From: Sipunculus nudus
Lineage: Eukaryota > Annelida > Sipuncula > Golfingiida > Sipunculidae
Direction of reading: 5' to 3'
Length of the DNA stretch: 64,000 nucleotides
NCBI GenBank assembly: GCA_026874595.1
Contig: CM049318.1
Location: forward strand, 319,241-383,240
Made by a program: the position numbers and the translations under genes. Of the stretch, positions 24,929 to 38,881 are shown one piece after another; the stretch's first letter is position 1, and the number at the start of each line of letters is the position of its first letter. Under the pieces are notes generated by a model. The model saw nothing but the letters and a program-made list of their open reading frames with translations. It was not told where the DNA came from and did not search any database.

Positions 24929-27531
24929 GCTGCTTGGTAAAGTATTAGATCGAAATTCGACCTTCTTATATACAGCTGATAATACGCATATAATACATTC
25001 ATTCTGCCGAAAAGAGATGTTCGGGTCAACATGGCATCAACTGAAACTCCGCATATCAGGCAAGTAGGCCAAAACAAGCTGCTTGGTAAAATACGAGATC
25101 GAAATTCGAACTTCGTAAATATACCTGTTTATACGCATACTATACATCAATGCGGCCGAAAAGAGCTGTTCTGGTCAACATTACAGAATCAACTAAAACT
25201 CCGCATTTCATGCAAGTAGGACAAAACACGCTGCTTGGTAAAATATGAGATCGAAATTCGACCTTCATACATTCACCTGATTTTACGCATATTATACATG
25301 CATGTTGCCGAAAAGAGCTGTTCGGGTCAACATTGCAGGGTCAACTGAAACTCCGCATATCGGACCAATAGGCCAAAACAAGCTGCTTGGTAAAATATGA
25401 GATCGAAATTCGAACTTCCTATATACACCAGCTTATACGCATAATATAATTCAATGCGGCCGAAAAGAACTGTTTGGGTCAACATGCAGAATCATCTGAA
25501 ACTCCGCATATCAGGCATTAGGCAAAAACACGCTGCTTGGTAAAATATGAGATCGAAATTCGACCTTCGTATATACACCTGTTAATACGCATGTTATACA
25601 TTCATGCTGCGGAAAAGAGCTTTTCGGGTCAAAATTGCAGAATCAGCTGAAACTCCGCATTTCAGGCCAGTAGGCCAGAACAAGCTGCTTGGTAAAATAT
25701 GAGATGGAAATTTAAACTTCGTATATACACCTGTTTATACGCATATTATACATCAATGCAGCCGAAAAGAGCTGTGCCGATCATTATGGCAGAATCAACT
25801 GAATCTCCGCATATCAGGCCAAAAGGCCAAAACACGCCGCTTGGAAAAATATGATATCGAAATTCGAAATTCGTATATACACCTTTTTATACGCATATTA
25901 TACATTCATGCTGCCGAAAAGGGCTGTTCGGGTCAACATTGCAGAATCAGCTGAAACTCCGAATATCAGACCAGTAGGCTTAAACAAGCTGCTTGGTAAA
26001 ATATGAGATGGAAATTCGAACTTCGTATATACAACTGTTTATACGCATATTATACATCAATGCCTCCGAAAAGAGCTGTTCTTGTCAAAATGGCAGAATC
26101 AACCGAAACTCCGCATATCAGGCCAGTAGGCCAAAACAAGCTGCTTGGTAAAGTATTAGATCGAAATTCGACCGTCGTATATACAGCTGATAATACGCAT
26201 ATAATACATTCATTCTGCCGAAAAGAGATGTTCGGGTCAACATGGCAGAATCAACTGAAACTCCGCATATCAGGCAAGTAGGCCAAAACAAGCTGCTTGG
26301 TAAAATACGAGATCGAAATTCGAACTTCGTAAATATACCTGTTTATACGCATACTATACATCAATGCGGCCGAAAAGAGCTGTTCGGGTCAACATTACAG
26401 AATCAACTAAAACTCCGCATTTCAGGCAAGTAGGACAAAACACGCTGCTTGGTAAAATATTAGATGGAAATTCGACCTTCATACATTCACCTGATTTTAC
26501 GCATATTATACATGCATGTTGCCGAAAAGAGCTGTTCGGGTCAACATTGCAGGGTCAACTGAAACTCCGCATATCGGACCAATAGGCCAAAACAAGCTGC
26601 TTGGTAAAATAGGAGATCGAAATTCGAACTTCGTATATACACCTGTTTATACGCATATTATCCATCAATGCGGCCGAAAAGAACTTTTCGTTTCAACATG
26701 GCAGAATTAACTAAAACTCCGCATATCAGGCGAGTAGGCCAAAACACGCTGCTTGGAAAAATATAGGATCGAAATTCGAACTTCCTATATACACCAGCTT
26801 ATACGCAGAATATAATTCAATGCTGCCGAAAAGAACTGTTTGGGTCAACATGCAGAATCACCTGAAACTCCGCATATCAGGCATTAGGCAAAAACACGCT
26901 GCTTGGTAAAATATGAGATCGAAATTCGACCTTCGTATATACACCTGTTAATACGCATGTTATACATTCATGCTGCGGAAAAGAGCTTTTCAGGTCAAAA
27001 TTGCAGAATCAACTGAAATTCCGCATATCAGGCCAGTAGGCCAGAACAAGCTGCTTGGTAAAATATGAGATGGAAATTTAAACTTCGTATATACACCTGT
27101 TATACGCATATTATACATTAATGCTGCCGAAAAGAGATGTTCGGGTCAACATTGCAGAATCAGCTGAAACTCCGAATATCAGACTTGTAGACTTAAACAA
27201 GCTGCTTGGTAAAATATGAGATTGAAATACGAACTTCGTATATACACCAGTTCATAAAATATAATACATCGATGCGGCCGAAAAGAGCTGTTCGGGACAA
27301 CATTACAGAATCAACTAAAACTCCGCATTTCAGGCCAGTAGGCCAAAACACGCTGCTTGGTAAAATATGAGATCGAAATTTAAACTTCGTATATGCACCT
27401 GTTTATACGCATATTATACATCAATGCAGCCGAAAAGAGCTGTGCCGATCATTATGGCAGAATCAACTGAATCTCCGCATATCAGGCCAAAAGGCCAAAA
27501 CACGCCGCTTGGAAAAATATGATATCGAAAT
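23452..27531. repeat. Long-range duplicate of about 1321-5400 (offset 22,131)
   Basis: 27-monomer order and many private variants coincide, including the 3-base loss ATGGCATCAACTG (about 2900, 25031), CTGTTCTGGTC (about 3036, 25167) and CATTTCATGCAAG. A few substitutions separate them (for example GACCGTCTTA at 2829 against GACCTTCTTA). Limits are set by divergence at the subtype 9/9c monomer on the left and the 8/8b monomer on the right. Confidence 0.85.
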
Positions 27532-28111
27532 TCGAAATTCGTATATACACCTTTTTATACGCATATTATACATTCATGCTGCCGAAAAGGGCTGTTCGGG
27601 TCAACATTGCAGAATCAGCTGAAACTCCGAATATCAGACCAGTAGGCTTAAACAAGCTGCTTGGTAAAATGTGAGATGGAAATTCGAACTTCGTATATAC
27701 AACTGTTTATACGCATATTATACATCAATGCCTCCGAAAAGAGCTGTTCTTGTCAAAATGGCAGAATCAACCGAAACTCCGCATATCAGGCCAGTAGGCC
27801 AAAACAAGCTGCTTGGTAAAGTATTAGATCGAAATTCGACCTTCGTATATACAGCTGATAATACGCATATAATACATTCATTCTGCCGAAAAGAGATGTT
27901 CGGGTCAACATGGCAGAATCAACTGAAACTCCGCATATCAGGCAAGTAGGCCAAAACAAGCTGCTTGGTAAAATATGAGATCGAAATACGAACTTCGTAT
28001 ATACACCAGTCCATACAAATATAATACATCAATGCGGCCGAAAAGAGCTGTTCGGGTCAACATTACAGAATCAACTAAAACTCCGCATTTCAGGCAAGTA
28101 GGACAAAACAC
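24929..28111. repeat. Twenty-one-monomer segment, change of subtype content
   Basis: Order 12 13 1 3b 4b 7b 8b 9b 12 13 (24929-26443), then 1 2 3 4 5 6 7 8b 9b 12 14 (26444-28111). This is the last full use of the 15-18 cassette's neighbourhood and the first use of subtype 14. The monomer at 24929 has the same 3-base loss as the one at 2798. Confidence 0.85.
27960..28111. repeat. Monomer subtype 14 (example)
   Basis: 152 bp. Begins like subtype 6 (GATCGAAATACG, CACCAGTCCATACAAATA) and ends like subtype 13 (CATTACAG, CAAGTAGGAC), so it may be an old 6/13 fusion. It occurs only from here to about 56.6 kb, always between 12 and 1. Later copies have GCGGTCG instead of GCGGCCG. Confidence 0.85.
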
Positions 28112-30993
28112 GCTGCTTGGTAAAATATGAGATCGAAATTCGACCTTCATACATTCACCTGATTTTACGCATATTATACATGCATGTTGCCGAAAAGAGC
28201 TGTTCGGGTCAACATTGCAGGGTCAACTGAAACTCCGCATATCGGACCAATAGGCCAAAACAAGCTGCTTGGTAAAATAGGAGATCGAAATTCGAACTTC
28301 GTATATACACCTGTTTATACGCATATTATCCATCAATGCGGCCGAAAAGAACTTTTCGTTTCAACATGGCAGAATTAACTAAAACTCCGCATATCAGGCG
28401 AGTAGTCCAAAACACGCTGCTTGGAAAAATATAGGATCGAAATTCGAACTTCCTATATACACCAGCTTATACGCAGAATATAATTCAATGCTGCCGAAAA
28501 GAACTGTTTGGGTCAACATGCAGAATCACCTGAAACTCCGCATATCAGGCATTAGGCAAAAACACGCTGCTTGGTAAAATATGAGATCGAAATTCGACCT
28601 TCGTATATACACCTGTTAATACGCATGTTATACATTCATGCTGCGGAAAAGAGCTTTTCAGGTCAAAATTGCAGAATCAACTGAAATTCCGCATATCAGG
28701 CCAGTAGGCCAGAACAAGCTGCTTGGTAAAATATGAGATGGAAATTTAAACTTCGTATATACACCTGTTATACGCATATTATACATCAATGCTGCCGAAA
28801 AGAGCTGTTCGGGTCAACATTGCAGAATCAGCTGAAACTCCGAATATCAGACTTGTAGACTTAATCAAGCTGCTTGGTAAAATATGAGATTGAAATACGA
28901 ACTTCGTATATACACCAGTTCATAAAATATAATACATCAATGCGGCCGAAAAGAGCTGTTCGGGACAACATTACAGAATCAACTAAAACTCCGCATTTCA
29001 GGCCAGTAGGCCAAAACACGCTGCTTGGTAAAATATGAGATCGAAATTTAAACTTCGTATATACACCTGTTTATACGCATATTATACATCAATGCAGCCG
29101 AAAAGAGCTGTGCCGATCATTATGGCAGAATCAACTGAATCTCCGCATATCAGGCCAAAAGGCCAAAACACGCCGCTTGGAAAAATACGATATCGAAATT
29201 CAAACTTCGTATATACACCTTTTTATACGCATATTATACATTCATGCTGCCGAAAAGAGCTGTTCGGGTCGAAATTGCAGAATCAACTGAAACTCCGCAT
29301 ATCAGGCCAGTAGGCCAAAACAAATTGCTTGGTAAAATATGAGATGGAAAATTAAACTTGGTATATATAACTGTTTATACGCATATTATACATCAATGCG
29401 TCCGAAAAGAGCTGTTCTTGTCAAAATTGCAGAATCAACCGAAACTCCGCATATCAGGCCAGTAGGCCAAAACAAGCTGCTTGGTAAAATATGAGATCGA
29501 AATTCGACCTTCGTATATACACCTGATAATACGCATATTATACATTCATTCTGCCGAAAAGAGATGTTCGGATCAACATTGCAGAATCAACTGAACCTCC
29601 GCATATGAGGCCAGAAGGCCAAAACAAGCTGCTTGGTAAAATATGAGATCGAAATTCGAACTTCGTATATACATCTGTTTACACACATATTATCCATCAA
29701 TGCGGCTGATAAGAGCTGTTCCGGTCCACATGGCAGAATCAATTGAAACTCCGCATATCAGGCCAGTAGGACAAAACACGCTGCTTGGTAAAATATGAGA
29801 TCGAAATTCGACCTTCATACATTCACCTGATTTTACGCATATTATACATGCATGTTGCCGAAAAGAGCTGTTCGGGTCAACATTGCAGGGTCAACTGAAA
29901 CTCCGCATATCGGACCAATAGGCCAAAACAAGCTGCTTGGTAAAATATGAGATCGAAATTCGAACTTCCTATATACACCAGCTTATACGCATAATATAAT
30001 TCAATGCGGCCGAAAAGAACTGTTTGGGTCAACATGCAGAATCACCTGAAACTCCGCATATCAGGCATTAGGCAAAAACACGCTGCTTGGTAAAATATGA
30101 GATCGAAATTCGACCTTCGTATATACACCTGTTAATACGCATGTTATACATTCATGCTGCGGAAAAGAGCTTTTCGGGTCAAAATTGCAGAATCAGCTGA
30201 AACTCCGCATTTCAGGCCAGTAGGCCAGAACAAGCTGCTTGGTAAAATATGAGATGGAAATTTAAACTTCGTATATACACCTGTTTATACGCATATTATA
30301 CATCAATGCAGCCGAAAAGAGCTGTGCCGATCATTATGGCAGAATCAACTGAATCTCCGCATATCAGGCCAAAAGGCCAAAACACGCCGCTTGGAAAAAT
30401 ATGATATCGAAATTCGAAATTCGTATATACACCTTTTTATACGCATATTATACATTCATGCTGCCGAAAAGGGCTGTTCGGGTCAACATTGCAGAATCAG
30501 CTGAAACTCCGAATATCAGACCAGTAGGCTTAAACAAGCTGCTTGGTAAAATATGAGATGGAAATTCGAACTTCGTATATACAACTGTTTATACGCATAT
30601 TATACATCAATGCCTCCGAAAAGAGCTGTTCTTGTCAAAATGGCAAAATCAACCGAAACTCCGCATATCAGGCCAGTAGGCCAAAACAAGCTGCTAGGTA
30701 AAGTATTAGATCGAAATTCGACCTTCGTATATACAGCTGATAATACGCATATAATACATTCATTCTGCCGAAAAGAGATGTTCGGGTCAACATTGCAGAA
30801 TCAACTGAAACTCCGCATATCAGGCAAGTGGGCCAAAACAAGCTGCTTGGTAAAATACGAGATCGAAATTCGAACTTCGTAAATATACCTGTTTATACGC
30901 ATACTATACATCAATGCGGCCGAAAAGAGCTGTTTGGGTCAACATTACAGAATCAACTAAAACTCCGCATTTCAGGCAAGTAGGACAAAACAC
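28112..30993. repeat. Nineteen-monomer segment, copy of 4313-7194
   Basis: Order 1 to 11 in sequence, then 1 3b 4b 7b 8b 9b 12 13. Same length (2,882 bp) and order as 4313-7194. The match at offset 23,799 continues to about 31539. Variants seen here include GCTGCTAGGTAAAG near 30693. Confidence 0.86.
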
Positions 30994-32207
30994 GCTGCTT
31001 GGTAAAATATGAGATCGAAATTCGACCTTCATACATTCACCTGATTTTACGCATATTATACATGCATGTTGCCGAAAAGAGCTGTTCGGGTCAACATTGC
31101 AGGGTCAACTGAAACTCCGCATATCGGACCAATAGGCCAAAACAAGCTGCTTGGTAAAATAGGAGATCGAAATTCGAACTTCGTATGTACACCTGTTTAT
31201 ACGCATATTATCCATCAATGCGGCCGAAAAGAACTTTTCGTTTCAACATGGCAGAATTAACTAAAACTCCGCATATCAGGCGAGTAGGCCAAAACACGCT
31301 GCTTGGAAAAATATAGGATCGAAATTCGAACTTCCTATATACACCAGCTTATACGCAGAATATAATTCAATGCTGCCGAAAAGAACTGTTTGGGTCAACA
31401 TGCAGAATCACCTGAAACTCCGCATATCAGGCATTAGGCAAAAACACGCTGCTTAGTAAAATATGAGATCGAAATTCGACCTTCGTATATACACCTGTTA
31501 ATACGCATGTTGTACATTCATGCTGCGGAAAAGAGCTTTTCGGGTCAAAATTGCAGAATCAGCTGAAACTCCGCATTTCAGGCCAGTAGGCCAGAACAAG
31601 CTGCTTGGTAAAATATGAGATGGAAATTTAAACTTCGTATATACACCTGTTTATACGCATATTATACATCAATGCAGCCGAAAAGAGCTGTGCCGATCAT
31701 TATGGCAGAATCAACTGAATCTCCGCATATCAGGCCAAAAGGCCAAAACACGCCGCTTGGAAAAATATGATATCGAAATTCGAAATTCGTATATACACCT
31801 TTTTATACGCATATTATACATTCATGCTGCCGAAAAGGGCTGTTCGGGTCAACATTGCAGAATCAGCTGAAACTCCGAATATCAGACCAGTAGGCTTAAA
31901 CAAGCTGCTTGGTAAAATACGAGATCGAAATTCGAACTTCGTATATACAGCTGATAATACGCATATAATACATTCATTCTGCCGAAAAGAGATGTTCGGG
32001 TCAACATTGCAGAATCAACTGAAACTCCGCATATCAGGCAAGTAGGCCAAAACAAGCTGCTTGGTAAAATACGAGATCGAAATTCGAACTTCGTAAATAT
32101 ACCTGTTTATACGCATACTATACATCAATGCGGCCGAAAAGAGCTGTTCGGGTCAACATTACAGAATCAACTAAAACTCCGCATTTCAGGCAAGTAGGAC
32201 AAAACAC
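30994..32207. repeat. Eight-monomer segment with 13/12 hybrid
   Basis: Order 1 2 3 4b 7b 8b, a 13/12 hybrid at 31904-32055, then 13. It belongs to the 1,214-bp tandem duplication: matching limits are about 30722-31935 and 31936-33149. Confidence 0.85.
31904..32055. repeat. Hybrid monomer, 13 joined to 12
   Basis: Begins as 13 (AAATACGAGATCG) and continues as 12 (ACAGCTGATAATACGC, ATATAATACATTC). It replaces the expected 9b-12 pair and marks the junction of the two 1,214-bp copies. Confidence 0.8.
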
Positions 32208-33723
32208 GCTGCTTGGTAAAATATGAGATCGAAATTCGACCTTCATACATTCACCTGATTTTACGCATATTATACATGCATGTTGCCGAAAAGAGCTGTT
32301 CGGGTCAACATTGCAGGGTCAACTGAAACTCCGCATATCGGACCAATAGGCCAAAACAAGCTGCTTGGTAAAATAGGAGATCGAAATTCGAACTTCGTAT
32401 GTACACCTGTTTATACGCATATTATCCATCAATGCGGCCGAAAAGAACTTTTCGTTTCAACATGGCAGAATTAACTAAAACTCCGCATATCAGGCGAGTA
32501 GGCCAAAACACGCTGCTTGGAAAAATATAGGATCGAAATTCGAACTTCCTATATACACCAGCTTATACGCAGAATATAATTCAATGCTGCCGAAAAGAAC
32601 TGTTTGGGTCAACATGCAGAATCACCTGAAACTCCGCATATCAGGCATTAGGCAAAAACACGCTGCTTAGTAAAATATGAGATCGAAATTCGACCTTCGT
32701 ATATACACCTGTTAATACGCATGTTATACATTCATGCTGCGGAAAAGAGCTTTTCGGGTCAAAATTGCAGAATCAGCTGAAACTCCGCATTTCAGGCCAG
32801 TAGGCCAGAACAAGCTGCTTGGTAAAATATGAGATGGAAATTTAAACTTCGTATATACACCTGTTTATACGCATATTATACATCAATGCAGCCGAAAAGA
32901 GCTGTGCCGATCATTATGGCAGAATCAACTGAATCTCCGCATATCAGGCCAAAAGGCCAAAACACGCCGCTTGGAAAAATATGATATCGAAATTCGAAAT
33001 TCGTATATACACCTTTTTATACGCATATTATACATTCATGCTGCCGAAAAGGGCTGTTCGGGTCAACATTGCAGAATCAGCTGAAACTCCGAATATCAGA
33101 CCAGTAGGCTTAAACAAGCTGCTTGGTAAAATATGAGATGGAAATTCGAACTTCGTATATACAACTGTTTATACGCATATTATACATCAATGCCTCCGAA
33201 AAGAGCTGTTCTTGTCAAAATGGCAGAATCAACCGAAACTCCGCATATCAGGCCAGTAGGCCAAAACAAGCTGCTTGGTAAAGTATTAGATCGAAATTCG
33301 ACCTTCGTATATACAGCTGATAATACGCATATAATACATTCATTCTGCCGAAAAGAGATGTTCGGGTCAACATGGCAGAATCAACTGAAACTCCGCATAT
33401 CAGGCAAGTAGGCCAAAACAAGCTGCTTGGTAAAATACGAGATCGAAATTCGAACTTCGTAAATATACCTGTTTATACGCATACTATACATCAATGCGGC
33501 CGAAAAGAACTTTTCGGGTCAACATTACAGAATCAACTAAAACTCCGCATTTCAGGCAAGTAGGCCAAAACACGCTGCTTGGAAAAATATAGGATCGAAA
33601 TTCGAACTTCCTATATACACCAGCTTATACGCAGAATATAATTCAATGCTGCCAAAAAGTACTGTTTGGGTCAACATGCAGAATCACCTGAAACTCCGCA
33701 TATCAGGCATTAGGCAAAAACAC
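32208..33723. repeat. Ten-monomer segment, second 1,214-bp copy and bridge
   Basis: Order 1 2 3 4b 7b 8b 9b 12 13 3. The 13 at 33422 carries a subtype 2-like patch (GAACTTTTCGGG), and 3 follows it directly. The 3 at 33574 has the unique CCAAAAAGTACTG. Confidence 0.83.
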
Positions 33724-36700
33724 GCTGCTTGGTAAAATATGAGATCGAAATTCGACCTTCGTATATACACCTGTTAATACGCATGTTATACATTCATGCT
33801 GCGGAAAAGAGCTTTTCAGGTCAAAATTGCAGAATCAACTGAAATTCCGCATATCAGGCCAGTAGGCCAGAACAAGCTGCTTGGTAAAATATGAGATGGA
33901 AATTTAAACTTCGTATATACACCTGTTATACGCATATTATACATCAATGCTGCCGAAAAGAGCTGTTCGGGTCAACATTGCAGAATCAGCTGAAACTCCG
34001 AATATCAGACTTGTAGACTTAAACAAGCTGCTTGGTAAAATATGAGATTGAAATACGAACTTCGTATATACACCAGTTCATAAAATATAATACATCAATG
34101 CGGCCGAAAAGAGCTGTTCGGGACAACATTACAGAATCAACTAAAACTCCGCATTTCAGGCCAGTAGGCCAAAACACGCTGCTTGGTAAAATATGAGATC
34201 GAAATTTAAACTTCGTATATACACCTGTTTATACGCATATTATACATCAATGCAGCCGAAAAGAGCTGTGCCGATCATTATGGCAGAATCAACTGAATCT
34301 CCGCATATCAGGCCAAAAGGCCAAAACACGCCGCTTGGAAAAATATGAGATGGAAATTTAAACTTCGTATATACACCTGTTTATACGCATATTATACATC
34401 AATGCAGCCGAAAAGAGCTGTACCGATCATTATGGCAGAATCAACTGAATCTCCGCATATCAGGCCAAAAGGCCAAAACACGTCGCTTGGAAAAATATGA
34501 TATCGAAATTCGAAATTCGTATATACACCTTTTTATACGCATATTATACATTCATGCTGCCGAAAAGGGCTGTTCGGGTCAACATTGCAGAATCAGCTGA
34601 AACTCCGAATATCAGACCAGTAGGCTTAAACAAGCTGCTTGGTAAAATATGAGATGGAAATTCGAACTTCGTATATACAACTGTTTATACGCATATTATA
34701 CATCAATGCCTCCGAAAAGAGCTGTTCTTGTCAAAATGGCAGAATCAACCGAAACTCCGCATATCAGGCCAGTAGGCCAAAACAAGCTGCTTGGTAAAGT
34801 ATTAGATCGAAATTCGACCTTCGTATATACAGCTGATAATACGCAAATAATACATTCATTCTGCCGAAAAGAGATGTTCGGGTCAACATGGCAGAATCAA
34901 CTGAAACTCCGCATATCAGGCAAGTAGGCCAAAACAAGCTGCTTGGTAAAATATGAGATCGAAATACGAACTTCGTATATACACCAGTCCATACAAATAT
35001 AATACATCAATGCGGTCGAAAAGAGCTGTTCGGGTCAACATTACAGAATCAACTAAAACTCCGCATTTCAGGCAAGTAGGACAAAACACGCTGCTTGGTA
35101 AAATATGAGATCGAAATTCGACCTTCATACATTCACCTGATTTTACGCATATTATACATGCATGTTGCCGAAAAGAGCTGTTCGGGTCAACATTGCAGGG
35201 TCAACTGAAACTCCGCATATCGGACCAATAGGCCAAAACAAGCTGCTTGGTAAAATAGGAGATCGAAATTTAAACTTCGTATATACACCTGTTTATACGC
35301 ATATTATCCATCAATGCGGCCGAAAAGAACTTTTCGTTTCAACATGGCAGAATTAACTAAAACTCCGCATATCAGGCGAGTAGTCCAAAACACGCCGCTT
35401 GGAAAAATATGATATCGAAATTCGAAATTCCTATATACACCTTTTTATACGCATATTATACATTCATGCTGCCGAAAAGGGCTGTTCGGGTCAACATTGC
35501 AGAATCAGCTGAAACTCCGAATATCAGACCAGTAGGCTTAAACAAGCTGCTTGGTAAAATATGAGATGGAAATTCGAACTTCGTATATACAACTGTTTAT
35601 ACGCATATTATACATCAATGCCTCCGAAAAGAGCTGTTCTTGTCAAAATGGCAGAATCAATCGAAACTCCGCATATCAGGCCAGTAGGCCAAAACAAGCT
35701 GCTTGGTAAAGTATTAGATCGAAATTCGACCTTCGTATATACAGCTGATAATACGCATATAATACATTCATTCTGCCGAAAAGAGATGTTCGGGTCAACA
35801 TGGCAGAATCAACTGAAACTCCGCATATCAGGCAAGTAGGCCAAAACAAGCTGCTTGGTAAAATACGAGATCGAAATTCGAACTTCGTAAATATACCTGT
35901 TTATACGCATACTATACATCAATGCGGCCGAAAAGAGCTGTTCGGGTCAACATTACAGAATCAACTAAAACTCCGCATTTCAGGCAAGTAGGACAAAACA
36001 CGCTGCTTGGTAAAATATGAGATCGAAATTCGACCTTCATACATTCACCTGATTTTACGCATATTATACATGCATGTTGCCGAAAAGAGCTGTTCGGGTC
36101 AACATTGCAGGGTCAACTGAAACTCCGCATATCGGACCAATAGGCCAAAACAAGCTGCTTGGTAAAATAGGAGATCGAAATTCGAACTTCGTATATACAC
36201 CTGTTTATACGCATATTATCCATCAATGCGGCCGAAAAGAACTTTTCGTTTCAACATGGCAGAATTAACTAAAACTCCGCATATCAGGCGAGTAGGCCAA
36301 AACACGCTGCTTGGAAAAATATAGGATCGAAATTCGAACTTCCTATATACACCAGCTTATACGCAGAATATAATTCAATGCTGCCGAAAAGAACTGTTTG
36401 GGTCAACATGCAGAATCACCTGAAACTCCGCATATCAGGCATTAGGCAAAAACACGCTGCTTGGTAAAATATGAGATCGAAATTCGACCTTCGTATATAC
36501 ACCTGTTAATACGCATGTTATACATTCATGCTGCGGAAAAGAGCTTTTCAGGTCAAAATTGCAGAATCAACTGAAATTCCGCATATCAGGCCAGTAGGCC
36601 AGAACAAGCTGCTTGGTAAAATATGAGATGGAAATTTAAACTTCGTATATACACCTGTTATACGCATATTATACATCAATGCTGCCGAAAAGAGCTGTTC

Positions 36701-38881
36701 GGGTCAACATTGCAGAATCAGCTGAAACTCCGAATATCAGACTTGTAGACTTAAACAAGCTGCTTGGTAAAATATGAGATTGAAATACGAACTTCGTATA
36801 TACACCAGTTCATAAAATATAATACATCAATGCGGCCGAAAAGAGCTGTTCGGGACAACATTACAGAATCAACTAAAACTCCGCATTTCAGGCCAGTAGG
36901 CCAAAACACGCTGCTTGGTAAAATATGAGATCGAAATTTAAACTTCGTATATACACCTGTTTATACGCATATTATACATCAATGCAGCCGAAAAGAGCTG
37001 TGCCGATCATTATGGCAGAATCAACTGAATCTCCGCATATCAGGCCAAAAGGCCAAAACACGCCGCTTGGAAAAATATGAGATGGAAATTTAAACTTCGT
37101 ATATACACCTGTTTATACGCATATTATACATCAATGCAGCCGAAAAGAGCTGTGCCGATCATTATGGCAGAATCAACTGAATCTCCGCATATCAGGCCAA
37201 AAGGCCAAAACACGTCGCTTGGAAAAATATGATATCGAAATTCGAAATTCGTATATACACCTTTTTATACGCATATTATACATTCATGCTGCCGAAAAGG
37301 GCTGTTCGGGTCAACATTGCAGAATCAGCTGAAACTCCGAATATCAGACCAGTAGGCTTAAACAAGCTGCTTGGTAAAATATGAGATGGAAATTCGAACT
37401 TCGTATATACAACTGTTTATACGCATATTATACATCAATGCCTCCGAAAAGAGCTGTTCTTGTCAAAATGGCAGAATCAACCGAAACTCCGCATATCAGG
37501 CCAGTAGGCCAAAACAAGCTGCTTGGTAAAGTATTAGATCGAAATTCGACCTTCGTATATACAGCTGATAATACGCAAATAATACATTCATTCTGCCGAA
37601 AAGAGATGTTCGGGTCAACATGGCAGAATCAACTGAAACTCCGCATATCAGGCAAGTAGGCCAAAACAAGCTGCTTGGTAAAATATGAGATCGAAATACG
37701 AACTTCGTATATACACCAGTCCATACAAATATAATACATCAATGCGGTCGAAAAGAGCTGTTCGGGTCAACATTACAGAATCAACTAAAACTTCGCATTT
37801 CAGGCAAGTAGGACAAAACACGCTGCTTGGTAAAATATGAGATCGAAATTCGACCTTCATACATTCACCTGATTTTACGCATATTATACATGCATGTTGC
37901 CGAAAAGAGCTGTTCGGGTCAACATTGCAGGGTCAACTGAAACTCCGCATATCGGACCAATAGGCCAAAACAAGCTGCTTGGTAAAATAGGAGATCGAAA
38001 TTCGAACTTCGTATATACACCTGTTTATACGCATATTATCCATCAATGCGGCCGAAAAGAACTTTTCGTTTCAACATGGCAGAATTAACTAAAACTCCGC
38101 ATATCAGGCGAGTAGGCCAAAACACGCTGCTTGGAAAAATATAGGATCGAAATTCGAACTTCCTATATACACCAGCTTATACGCAGAATATAATTCAATG
38201 CTGCCGAAAAGAACTGTTTGGGTCAACATGCAGAATCACCTGAAACTCCGCATATCAGGCATTAGGCAAAAACACGCTGCTTGGTAAAATATGAGATCGA
38301 AATTCGACCTTCGTATATACACCTGTTAATACGCATGTTATACATTCATGCTGCGGAAAAGAGCTTTTCAGGTCAAAATTGCAGAATCAACTGAAATTCC
38401 GCATATCAGGCCAGTAGGCCAGAACAAGCTGCTTGGTAAAATATGAGATGGAAATTTAAACTTCGTATATACACCTGTTATACGCATATTATACATCAAT
38501 GCTGCCGAAAAGAGCTGTTCGGGTCAACATTGCAGAATCAGCTGAAACTCCGAATATCAGACTTGTAGACTTAATCAAGCTGCTTGGTAAAATATGAGAT
38601 TGAAATACGAACTTCGTATATACACCAGTTCATAAAATATAATACATCAATGCGGCCGAAAAGAGCTGTTCGGGACAACATTACAGAATCAACTAAAACT
38701 CCGCATTTCAGGCCAGTAGGCCAAAACACGCTGCTTGGTAAAATATGAGATCGAAATTTAAACTTCGTATATACACCTGTTTATACGCATATTATACATC
38801 AATGCAGCCGAAAAGAGCTGTGCCGATCATTATGGCAGAATCAACTGAATCTCCGCATATCAGGCCAAAAGGCCAAAACAC
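33724..38881. repeat. 34-mer higher-order repeat, copy 1 (5,158 bp)
   Basis: Order 4 5 6 7 7b 8b 9b 12 14 1 2 8b 9b 12 13 1 2 3 4 5 6 7 7b 8b 9b 12 14 1 2 3 4 5 6 7. The unit contains partial internal repeats. The first monomer starts GCTGCTTGGT, whereas copies 2 and 3 start GCCGCTTGGA, because there the preceding 7 donated the join. A copy 1-specific change is T at 35661 (C at 40819). Confidence 0.92.

Noticed and set aside
27938-28150. Minus-strand frames of about 62-70 codons (2758, 24889, 27938, 34916 and later copies).
   Set aside because: They are antisense to the same monomers and appear only where local subtype order leaves a stop-free stretch. No evidence for genes.
34649-34927. Recurring open frames of 62-109 codons, such as the 92-codon frame seen many times (3872, 6754, 26003, 34649, 39807 and others).
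   Set aside because: They are frames through one or two monomers. 152 is not a multiple of 3, so the frame shifts each monomer and soon meets a stop. Their similarity simply follows repeat homogenisation, with no codon-level constraint, start context or domain.
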